Source: an uncultured Alphaproteobacteria bacterium (GTDB lineage Bacteria; Pseudomonadota; Alphaproteobacteria; RF32; CAG-239). From it: 49,272 nt of DNA. The position numbers and the translations under genes are program-made. Below, in pieces: positions 41,860-49,272 of the stretch; positions within the stretch are counted from its first letter, which is position 1; the number at the start of each line of letters is the position of its first letter. Where the stretch lies: positions 1 to 49,272 of the forward strand of contig CALXWI010000007.1 in NCBI GenBank assembly GCA_944392325.1. The letters run 5' to 3'. A model generated the notes under the pieces. The model saw only the letters and a list, made by a program, of their open reading frames with translations, was not told where the DNA came from and ran no database searches.

Positions 41860-44316
41860 ATGTTTAAGACATTATCTTCATTAATCAGTACATGTTTTTT
41901 CTTTGCCGTAATTGGGCTAATCGTTCTGTTGACAGGTCTGTGGCAAATTAGTCAGGAGCTTCCGGACTACCATCAATTAGCCAAATACGAGCCGCCGGTT
42001 ACCACCCGCCTTTATGCTGGCGACGGACAATTGTTGATGGAATATGCCGCGCAAAAGCGCCTGTTCGTACCGGAAAATAAGATTCCCGACCGCGTCAAAC
42101 AAGCCTTCATCGCCGCTGAAGATAAAAGCTTTTATGAGCACTCCGGTATTGACTTTATCGGCATTGCCCGCGCCATTTTGGTTAATCTAAAGAATTTGGG
42201 TAGCGGCCGCCGTCCGAGCGGAGCCTCTACCATTACTCAGCAAGTCGCCAAAAACTTTTTGCTTTCATCTGAGGTTTCTATTACGCGTAAAGTCAAGGAA
42301 GCAATTTTGGCTACCAAGATGGAGCAAACCTTTACCAAACAGCATATTCTGGAACTCTATTTGAATGAGATTTATTTAGGTAATCGCTCTTATGGTGTTG
42401 CCGCCGCTGCGCTCAATTACTTTGGCAAATCACTGAATGACTTGACTCTGGAAGAAATCGCTTATCTGGCCGCGTTGCCCAAAGGACCAAACAACTATAA
42501 TCCCAAGACCAAATACGCCGCAGCTATCGGTCGTCGCAACTGGGTAATCGGCCGTATGCTTGAAGATGGATACGTTACCGAGGCTGAGGCCAACGAGGCT
42601 ATTGCCAAACCGTTAGTTACGGTTAATCGAGGCGATGCGTTTATTAATGATGGTGAATATTTTAGTGAAGAAGTCCGCCGCGAGGTAAGCTCCATGTTTG
42701 GCGCCGATGCCTTGTATGAGGGCGGACTGATAATTCGTACCACAATTGACCCCAAACTCCAAAAATACGCTACTCAGGCTTTCCGTAACGAGTTAAAAAA
42801 TTATGATTCTCGCCATGGTTATCGAGGGCCTTTAGCTGAGCTTGACTTAACTAAAGAGGACGCGCTTCCCTCTTTTGCCAAGATGACTCTGCCCAAAGGA
42901 GCTGATGATAATTGGGAGTTAGCTGTGGTCATAGATGTTGATCCTGATAAGGCCGCCATTGAGACTCAGAGCGGGGCTAAAGGCATTATTCCGTTTAAGC
43001 TGTTAAAATGGGCGCGTAAAACGCTTAAAAATCAAGGTATCAGCTATGCGCCTAAAAATGCCGCAGAGGTTTTGCAAATCGGCAATGTGATTTTGGTAGA
43101 AAAAGCCTCCGATAAAGACATCAAAGCCCAAAAGTTATCAGCCAATAGTTATCAATTGCGCCAAGTTCCAGATGTTGAAGGAGGTCTCATCGCTCTTGAT
43201 CCTCACACGGGTAAAGTTCTGGCGATGGTTGGTGGTTATGATTTTGCCAAATCGCAGTTTAATCGTGTAACCCAAGCCCGCCGCCAAACAGGCTCATCTT
43301 TTAAGCCGATAGTATATCTGGCTGCATTGGAAAACGGTTATTCTCCGACTGACTTAATTTTAGATGCTCCTTTTGTCCTTGATCAGGGAGCAGGGTTACC
43401 CAAATGGAAACCTGTTAACTATGGTAAAAAGTTTTATGGACTTCTGACCTTGCGCCAAGGTGTTGAAAAATCACGAAACTTGATGACGGTTCGTTTGGCT
43501 CAAGATTTAGGAATGAAAACCATTTCCGAATATGCCAAAAAGCTCGGTGTCAACGACCACTTGCCTGAGCTGCTGTCAATGTCTTTGGGCGCCGGAGACA
43601 CTCGTTTAATAGATTTGTCTACGGCTTATGCGATGATGGTTAATGGTGGCAAAAAGATTACCCCATACTTTATAGAACGTATCCAAGACCGCAACGGTAA
43701 GACCATATTCAAGCAAGACCAACGCAGCTGCCCTGATTGCCAGGCTATTAAATGGGAAAATCAGGAAGTCCCGCAGTTAACTGATAATCGCGAGCAAATT
43801 ATTGATCCGATGTCAGCTTATCAAATGGTTAGTATTCTTGAAGGTGTGGCCACCCGCGGTACCGGTGCCCGTCTGCGCTCTCTACACAAGCATCTGGCCG
43901 GCAAAACCGGAACTTCAAATGACAGTAAAGATGCATGGTTTATGGGCTTTTCACCGGATTTGGTCGTCGGTACTTATGTTGGCTTTGATGAGCCGCGTAC
44001 TTTAGGCCGTCATGAAACCGGTGCTTCTGCAGCTTTGCCGATTTTTTATAGCTTTATGCAACAGGCTCTGGCCGACAAGCCGGATATTCCGTTCCGTATT
44101 CCTAACGGGATTCGCCTCAAACGCGTTAATTATGAAACCGGTAAACCGGCTATGCCACAAGATAAATCGGTTATTACTGAGGCCTTAAAGCCTAATTCCG
44201 ATAACTCAGCTCAAAAAGTTATCGGCGGCGGTGAAGATACCGATGCCAATGCTCAAGAAAGTAATATCTATAACAATAATGTTGAAGGTGATTTCCGCCT
44301 TGGAACCCAATATTAA
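41860..44316 (+). CDS. mrcA: Penicillin-binding protein 1A (class A PBP)
   Basis: 818 residues. N-terminal transmembrane segment (about 10-30). Glycosyltransferase GT51 domain with A-A-E-D-K-S-F-Y-E-H-S-G and G-A-S-T-I-T-Q-Q-V-A-K-N. A linker/OB-like region (about 290-440) typical of PBP1A lies between. Transpeptidase domain: S-S-F-K (S-x2-K), S-R-N (S-x-N) and K-T-G-T-S. The C-terminal tail is Asn/Asp/Gly-rich and disordered. It polymerises and cross-links peptidoglycan. Likely monocistronic; prfB starts 23 bases downstream. Confidence 0.95.
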   Translation: MFKTLSSLISTCFFFAVIGLIVLLTGLWQISQELPDYHQLAKYEPPVTTRLYAGDGQLLMEYAAQKRLFVPENKIPDRVKQAFIAAEDKSFYEHSGIDFIGIARAILVNLKNLGSGRRPSGASTITQQVAKNFLLSSEVSITRKVKEAILATKMEQTFTKQHILELYLNEIYLGNRSYGVAAAALNYFGKSLNDLTLEEIAYLAALPKGPNNYNPKTKYAAAIGRRNWVIGRMLEDGYVTEAEANEAIAKPLVTVNRGDAFINDGEYFSEEVRREVSSMFGADALYEGGLIIRTTIDPKLQKYATQAFRNELKNYDSRHGYRGPLAELDLTKEDALPSFAKMTLPKGADDNWELAVVIDVDPDKAAIETQSGAKGIIPFKLLKWARKTLKNQGISYAPKNAAEVLQIGNVILVEKASDKDIKAQKLSANSYQLRQVPDVEGGLIALDPHTGKVLAMVGGYDFAKSQFNRVTQARRQTGSSFKPIVYLAALENGYSPTDLILDAPFVLDQGAGLPKWKPVNYGKKFYGLLTLRQGVEKSRNLMTVRLAQDLGMKTISEYAKKLGVNDHLPELLSMSLGAGDTRLIDLSTAYAMMVNGGKKITPYFIERIQDRNGKTIFKQDQRSCPDCQAIKWENQEVPQLTDNREQIIDPMSAYQMVSILEGVATRGTGARLRSLHKHLAGKTGTSNDSKDAWFMGFSPDLVVGTYVGFDEPRTLGRHETGASAALPIFYSFMQQALADKPDIPFRIPNGIRLKRVNYETGKPAMPQDKSVITEALKPNSDNSAQKVIGGGEDTDANAQESNIYNNNVEGDFRLGTQY

Positions 44317-44339
44317 TCAGTAAAGGACATAACGTCATT

Positions 44340-45444
44340 ATGCGTGCCGAATTAGCAGAATTAATCAACGAAATCAAAGATTCAGTAGCCTTATTACGGA
44401 GGTCGGTTTGACTACGATAACGCTATTTTAAGGCTTGAAGAGCTCAATGCTTTATCGCAAGACAGCAGCTTGTGGAATGACGCCGCCAAAGCCCGTAAGC
44501 TGATGAGTGAGAAAAATGTTCTTGAAGATAAATTGCATAATTTTGACCAGCTTAATACCTCCTTGCAAGATTTAAGTGAGCTGGCTGAAATTGCTGATGC
44601 CGATAATGATGAGACCATGATCAATGATGTTTGGACTCAATTGCAGCAGTTGCGCCAAGATGCCAAACACCAAGAGCTAGAGGCGTTGTTAAGCGGAGAG
44701 GTCGATGCTAATGATACGTTTTTAGAGGTCCATGCCGGCAGTGGAGGTACCGAGGCTCAAGATTGGGCCGAAATGCTGCTCAGAATGTATACCCGCTGGG
44801 CCGAACAGCATAAGTATAAAGTTGAATATATTGAAGAAACCGAAGGCGATGTCGCCGGTCTCAAATCAGCGACCATTAAAATATGTGGACATAATGCCTA
44901 TGGTTGGCTCAAGTCTGAAACCGGAGTTCATCGCTTGGTTCGAATATCTCCGTTTGACAGTGCAGGGCGGCGCCATACCAGCTTTGCCTCAATAGGCGTT
45001 TATCCGGTTATTGACGACGATATTGAAATCACGATTAATGAGGCAGATTGCCGCATAGATACTTATCGAGCTTCTGGAGCAGGTGGCCAACATATTAATA
45101 AAACCGATTCTGCCGTACGAATTACCCACTTGCCAACCGGTATTGTTGTCCAAAGCCAAACCAGCCGTTCACAGTTTCAAAACCGTGATAATGCTTGGAA
45201 AATGCTCAAGTCCCGCCTGTATGAGCTGGAGCTGAAAAAGCGTGAAGAAAAAGAGCAAACCATGCGTGATGCCCAAAGCGACATCGGTTGGGGGTATCAG
45301 ATTCGCTCTTATGTGCTGCAACCTTACAAAATGGTTAAGGACTTGCGTACTGAGGTTGAAACATCTGACTGCAAGGCAGTTTTAGATGGTGATATTGATA
45401 TGTTTTTATCTGCGGCTTTGGCCGGCAAAGTCGGAACCAATTAA
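44340..45444 (+). CDS. prfB: Peptide chain release factor 2, with programmed +1 frameshift
   Basis: Translation starts at ATG 44340 (M-R-A-E-L-A-E-L-I-N-E-I-K-D) and meets an in-frame TGA at 44409 after 23 codons. Reading continues in +1 from GAC at 44410 (D-Y-D-N-A-I-L-R-L-E-E-L) to 45444. The stop context is the classic RF2 autoregulation site: CGGAGG acts as an internal Shine-Dalgarno three bases before the slip codon, followed by T-G-A-C. The full protein is 367 residues, with the G-G-Q motif (G-A-G-G-Q-H-I-N-K-T-D-S) and the SPF-like stop-recognition loop. The slip codon is GTT instead of the usual CTT. Treat as join(44340..44408,44410..45444). Confidence 0.93.
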
Positions 45445-45456
45445 AAGACAAAGAAT

Positions 45457-48400
45457 ATGGCAAAAGATAAAGTAAAAAAATATAAATTGGGCAAAATATT
45501 AGACTATCTGGGAGTTGTATTCTTAGGTGGTATTTTGCTGTTGGTCTGGCAACTTTATAAGGGGCCGATTGAAGTACCATATCTCAAGCCATATATTATC
45601 AAAGCTCTCAACAGCGATGAGGCGACCTACCAAATCAGCCTCGACAGTGTTAACATAGAGTTGGTACGTTCTATTCAGCCAATTAAAATTATAGCCAATA
45701 ATATAGTCTTCAAAAAAAATGATGACAGCTTTATCATCAATGCTCCGCGCACCTCTTTGTCATTTAGTATCAGAGCGCTGCTGCGCGGTATTATTGCGCC
45801 AAGCTCAATAGAAGTCGACGGCCCGCGTATATATGCGTTTATGAATTATGGCGTCGAGCAAAACAAAGAAAATGAAATCAATAAGAAAAAAATTGAATAT
45901 TATACCGCCGGAGTGGAGGATTTTTTAGAGCGCTTTAACTCTGATGACAAGTATTTTGCCGAAAGCTATATTAATAATATTGAAATCACCAATGCGGAAG
46001 TTGAAATTCATGAAATCGAACTCGGCCGCAAGTGGACCCTTTCTGATGTTAGTTATAATTTTGAGCGCAATTTTGCCAGCTTAGAAACTTCCGCCAGCGC
46101 ACTGTTAAAGCTTAATAATAAAGTGTCATCTCTGGGCTTGGAAGCCGACTTTAATACCATTAATGAAAAGTTGTCCCTGAGTGCTTATTTTTCTGATGTT
46201 GTTCCGGCAGATTTGATGCAAAATTTTATCGCCCCCGACCAACACAAAGAATTTTATAAGGTCAATTTACCTGTCAGCGGCCGCATTAGCACAACCATAG
46301 CTCTCAAAGATATTCTGGAGAGCAAAAGCAGCTTAGTTGATAAACTGGAAAGCGTGGTTAGCAAAATAAGTTTTCAGCTGGAAGGCGGCGCCGGTGATAT
46401 TATGTTTAATGATGATGAGCGTATGCGTTACCAATTGTCATCGTTTATGCTAAACGGCGAGCTTGAGGGCGGACTTGACAATATGCAAATCAAAGGTGCT
46501 GAGTTTGACCTCGGCGGCCTAAAGACTACGCTAGGCTTTAGTGTCAGCGGTCTTAAAAAGTATATTCTGGAAAACTCTCTGCAAGATATTAAGGCCTCGG
46601 TGACTGCCGACATCAAACAACTCAATCTTGAAGATTTGCCTCATTATTGGCCTAAATATATTGTGGAGAGCGCTTGGAGCTGGTGTGAAGATAGCTTATT
46701 TGTCGGCCGCGCCGAAAACGCCCATTTCCAATTCGACTTTGCTTATAACAAAAAGCGCAAGTCATTTGATTTGAGCAAGCTCGATGGCAAAGTTGATGTC
46801 GCCGATGCCTCAGTTAACTACTTAAAAGAGATGCCCAATATCTTAAATGTTTATGGCCAGGCGCAGTTTAGCGTTAATCAGATTAAAGTAAATATAGATA
46901 AAGGTGTTTCCAACGGGGTTATCTTAACCGGAGGCTATGTCGATTTGTATGATTTAGATAAGCCGCGTAGCTACGCTGATATCCGGCTGATTACGGAGTC
47001 TTCCGTTACCGATGCTCTTAAGCTGATAGACAATCCGCCGCTTTATTTTGTGAGAGATATGAAGATTCCAGCCGACAAACTGAGCGGCCGAGCCGAAACT
47101 GATTTGAGCTTAAAATTTGAGTTAAAAGACAACCTCTTGCCTGATGATGTTAATGCAGATGTTAAAGTTAAGCTGACAGATGTTATGATGAAAGACATTA
47201 TTCAGGGCAAAAATGTTACCGCCTCAAGTATGAACTTGCAAGTCAGCAACCAGTTCCTTGAGCTCTCCGGCAATGCCGTAATGGACAATGTTCCGGTTCG
47301 TTTAACGTGGAAAGAAAATTTTAAGAATAAAGTCGAACGTACCCGTTATGATATTGCCTTTAAGTTAGATAAAGAGGTGCAAAAGAAATTAGGTCTTGAT
47401 GTTGAGCTGTTGTCGCCGCCTTATATCGACGGTTATGCGGATGTTAATGCCGCGGTTAGTATTTCCGCAAGTAATGTTATGGATATTAAAGTCAAGGCCG
47501 ATTTGAGCAATGCCGCTATTGACTACTCGTTTTTGGGCTTTCGCAAGCTTGATGGCGCTACCGGAGATATTGAAGCCAACTTGACCATGAAAGATAATAA
47601 GCTGGCATCGATTCCATATTTTTCGTTGTCTAAGGCAGATTTTAACTTGAAAGGCAAAATCGGGCTTGATGCCAAGGGCAAACTTAAAGAGATTGATATC
47701 TATGACATCAAAGGCCCAAAAACTGACGCCAAAGCCAAAATTGAGTGGCAGCACCAGCCCAAAGAATTTGTAAAAATCAATGTTTCCGGTAACAGCTATG
47801 ATTTGACAGAGTTCTTTGAGCGCCGCGAGGCCGCCAATAAAGAAAAATACGCTCGTCAAATTCAGCAAGGAACACCAGCCTCTGATAAAGATGATGAACT
47901 TGAAAATGTTACCGATACCGATATTTTTATTGCCGTAAACAAGCTCTGGACCAACCCGTTAGTTCCGATAAGTAACTTTGCCGGCTCGGCGATGCTTAGG
48001 AACGGTACCGGCATTTATGAGTTGCATATGGTCGGCAATTATGCTTCAAGTAAAGAAGTAAGACTTAAGGTTGATTATGTTCCTCGTCCCAATAACGAAT
48101 TTTTGCTTTCGATTAATAGTAATAACGCAGGCAGTACCTTAAAAGTTTTGCGTATTTATGATAGTATGAAAGGCGGTATTTTAAAGATAGAAGGCAAACG
48201 CGGAGCAGATAAAAACTTTGTTGGGCATGCCTCCATCCGTGATTTCAATATTAAAGATACACCGGTTTTGGCCAAGGTTTTGAGCGTGGCCTCGTTGACG
48301 GGCATTGTGGGTATGTTGTCCGGAGAAGGCTTGGCCTTTTCACACTTTGATGCTCCATTCGAGCTCCAAGATAAAGTCTTGAGTGTTAAAGACGGCAAGG

Positions 48401-48702
48401 CCTTTGGCAATGTAATTGGTATTACCATCAATGGCACTTATGACCACAAGACCGAGCAGTTGAAAGGCGAGGGGGTTATTGTTCCGGCTTATAGTATTAA
48501 TAACTTTATTGGTAAAATTCCGGTTATCGGTGGCCTTTTATCAGGTAAAGACGGTACGGTTTTTGCGGCCAATTATTCCGTAAAAGGCAGCATCAGCGAC
48601 CCAACAGTACGCATCAATCCTCTCTCGGCATTAAGCCCCAGTTCTCTAAAGGACTTGTTCTCGTCTTTATTCGGAGATACAGCAAGTGAATCATCTAACT
48701 AA
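45457..48702 (+). CDS. AsmA/YhdP-family large envelope protein
   Basis: 1081 residues. One N-terminal transmembrane segment (about 16-38), then a very long, beta-rich region of repeated short strands (I-x-V-D-G-P-R, L-x-G-x-A/V-x-L-x-L) with the C-terminal AsmA-like/DUF3971 stretch ending V-R-I-N-P-L-S-A-L-S-P-S. Proteins of this family form periplasm-spanning bridges thought to move phospholipid to the outer membrane. It is larger than AsmA, in the size range of YhdP/TamB-like members. It overlaps the next gene by 17 bases, so the two are probably coupled. Confidence 0.8.
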   Translation: MAKDKVKKYKLGKILDYLGVVFLGGILLLVWQLYKGPIEVPYLKPYIIKALNSDEATYQISLDSVNIELVRSIQPIKIIANNIVFKKNDDSFIINAPRTSLSFSIRALLRGIIAPSSIEVDGPRIYAFMNYGVEQNKENEINKKKIEYYTAGVEDFLERFNSDDKYFAESYINNIEITNAEVEIHEIELGRKWTLSDVSYNFERNFASLETSASALLKLNNKVSSLGLEADFNTINEKLSLSAYFSDVVPADLMQNFIAPDQHKEFYKVNLPVSGRISTTIALKDILESKSSLVDKLESVVSKISFQLEGGAGDIMFNDDERMRYQLSSFMLNGELEGGLDNMQIKGAEFDLGGLKTTLGFSVSGLKKYILENSLQDIKASVTADIKQLNLEDLPHYWPKYIVESAWSWCEDSLFVGRAENAHFQFDFAYNKKRKSFDLSKLDGKVDVADASVNYLKEMPNILNVYGQAQFSVNQIKVNIDKGVSNGVILTGGYVDLYDLDKPRSYADIRLITESSVTDALKLIDNPPLYFVRDMKIPADKLSGRAETDLSLKFELKDNLLPDDVNADVKVKLTDVMMKDIIQGKNVTASSMNLQVSNQFLELSGNAVMDNVPVRLTWKENFKNKVERTRYDIAFKLDKEVQKKLGLDVELLSPPYIDGYADVNAAVSISASNVMDIKVKADLSNAAIDYSFLGFRKLDGATGDIEANLTMKDNKLASIPYFSLSKADFNLKGKIGLDAKGKLKEIDIYDIKGPKTDAKAKIEWQHQPKEFVKINVSGNSYDLTEFFERREAANKEKYARQIQQGTPASDKDDELENVTDTDIFIAVNKLWTNPLVPISNFAGSAMLRNGTGIYELHMVGNYASSKEVRLKVDYVPRPNNEFLLSINSNNAGSTLKVLRIYDSMKGGILKIEGKRGADKNFVGHASIRDFNIKDTPVLAKVLSVASLTGIVGMLSGEGLAFSHFDAPFELQDKVLSVKDGKAFGNVIGITINGTYDHKTEQLKGEGVIVPAYSINNFIGKIPVIGGLLSGKDGTVFAANYSVKGSISDPTVRINPLSALSPSSLKDLFSSLFGDTASESSN

Positions 48703-49171
48703 ACTCATTCGCATCGGGCTTGATTTCCACGGAGTTATTACCGATAATCCGAGCTATTTTAAGGATTTTTGCGATGGAGCCTTATCCCGCGGGTGGGAGG
48801 TTCATATTATCACCGGCGGCCCACGGGCTAAGGTAGCCGCCCAACTCCAAGAATGGGGGATTCGTTATAGCTGTTTGTTTGCGATATTTGATTTTTATAA
48901 GCGCAAAGGACAGGCCGAAATTTATGCCAACGGAGAATTTAAGATAGATAAACAACTCTGGGATACCGCCAAGAGCAAGTATTGCCGCCGTCATAACATC
49001 ACGCTTCAAATCGATGACAGCCAAGTCTATCAACAAGGCTTTAGCACACCCTATTGCTATTATGATGCCGGTGCCAAACATTGCACTACGGGTAGCGGTT
49101 TCCGCTTAGACTTAAGCCAACCACCGGCTGCAGTATTAGACCTCATAGCCTCCCACCGTGAACAAATATAA
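48686..49171 (+). CDS. HAD-fold hydrolase-like protein, unusual motif I
   Basis: 161 residues, GTG start inside the end of the AsmA-like gene (17-base overlap). A HAD Rossmann core is seen: motif I G-L-D-F-H-G-V-I at about 11-18, motif II I-I-T-G-G, and motif IV I-D-D-S. In motif I the second catalytic Asp (D-x-D) is replaced by His (D13-F-H15). It is short, without an obvious cap. Such variants can be phosphatases with a different acid/base or non-catalytic. The role beside a lipid-transport-like gene is unknown. Confidence 0.7.
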   Translation: MNHLTKLIRIGLDFHGVITDNPSYFKDFCDGALSRGWEVHIITGGPRAKVAAQLQEWGIRYSCLFAIFDFYKRKGQAEIYANGEFKIDKQLWDTAKSKYCRRHNITLQIDDSQVYQQGFSTPYCYYDAGAKHCTTGSGFRLDLSQPPAAVLDLIASHREQI

Positions 49172-49172
49172 T

Positions 49173-49200
49173 AAAGCCCGCCGAGTAGGGCGGGCTTTGT
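49173..49200 (+). terminator. Intrinsic terminator, weak T-run
   Basis: AAAGCCCGCC (49173-49182) and GGCGGGCTTT (49189-49198) with loop GAGTAG; the T-run is short. Confidence 0.75.
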
Positions 49201-49218
49201 ATTAATGCCTTACAGACT

Positions 49219-49238
49219 ACCCCCATTTTAATGGGGGT
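49219..49238. repeat. Perfect inverted repeat at the window edge
   Basis: ACCCCCATT and AATGGGGGT are separated by TT. No T-run follows. It might belong to a feature beyond the window end. Confidence 0.5.
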
Positions 49239-49272
49239 TGAATGCTCACGACGACGATGCTATAAGAAGGTA

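Noticed and set aside
44340..44411. prfB as a pseudogene because of the in-frame TGA
   Set aside because: The TGA is in the known programmed +1 frameshift context and the downstream frame is complete RF2.
49219..49238. Inverted repeat at the end as a CRISPR repeat or rRNA leader
   Set aside because: Only one copy is present and the window ends too soon to judge.
1..49272. CRISPR arrays, tRNA or rRNA genes, insertion sequences, prophage
   Set aside because: No regularly spaced direct repeats, no recognisable tRNA or rRNA sequence, and no transposase or integrase reading frame were seen.

Overview
The window comes from the chromosome of a flagellated, moderately AT-rich alphaproteobacterium. 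The assignment rests on FlaF and an FlbD-type sigma-54 regulator (both alphaproteobacterial flagellar proteins), a GST-fold protein whose C-terminus matches the FtsZ-binding protein FzlA as I recall that family, and a bactofilin beside an M23 peptidase. A PerR / rubrerythrin / flavodiiron protein locus suggests a strictly or nearly anaerobic, possibly host-associated, life. The exact taxon cannot be fixed from the sequence alone.

Layout. 1-2083: two tandem secreted cysteine-rich proteins ending in C-type-lectin-like DUF1566/Lcl_C domains. The second ends in a run of Tyr/Asp/Ser/Gly codons that nearly all end in C, followed 8 bases after the stop by a GC-rich hairpin. That is what a variable region of a diversity-generating retroelement (DGR) looks like, although no reverse transcriptase or template repeat lies in this window. 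2084-2627: gene-free and rich in inverted repeats, possibly a structured RNA. 2628-5496: an orphan protein, a small lipoprotein, a FzlA-like protein and a solute-binding protein. 5582-10992: flaF, then a -24/-12 promoter driving fliK-flgD-flgE. 11080-14057: a PEGA lipoprotein and the oxygen-defence locus, with perR-rbr divergent from a flavodiiron protein across a PerR-like operator. 14287-26140: one long flagellar operon, fliF-fliG-fliH-fliN-flbD-flhA-flhF-flhG, then a FliK-like protein and a membrane J-domain protein. 26259-29216: a SulP transporter and a pair of uncharacterised proteins (CxxC membrane protein plus helical soluble protein). 29301-33098, minus strand: a cyclophilin, then the three-gene set of ATP-grasp ligase, inactive-transglutaminase/7TM protein and retropepsin-like lipoprotein. 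33223-34465: two orphans. 34629-38999: an RND efflux pair. 39136-49171: cell-envelope and translation genes, namely ftsB-like, M23 peptidase, bactofilin, smpB, PBP1A, prfB with its programmed frameshift, an AsmA/YhdP-like giant and a HAD-fold protein.

How they work together. FlbD, encoded in the long flagellar operon, is the natural activator of the sigma-54 promoter in front of fliK-flgD-flgE, so the hook genes are probably switched on after the basal-body/export operon. FlhF and FlhG would set flagellar position and number. PerR probably represses its own operon with rubrerythrin and may also affect the divergent flavodiiron gene, giving a peroxide and oxygen response. Two copies of an intergenic palindromic repeat (14105-14160 and 29224-29280) sit outside genes.

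The most interesting signals are the DGR-like 3' end of the second lectin-like gene, the GUU (not CUU) slippery codon in the prfB frameshift site, the oversized FlgE with duplicated inserts and cysteines, and several orphan gene pairs.
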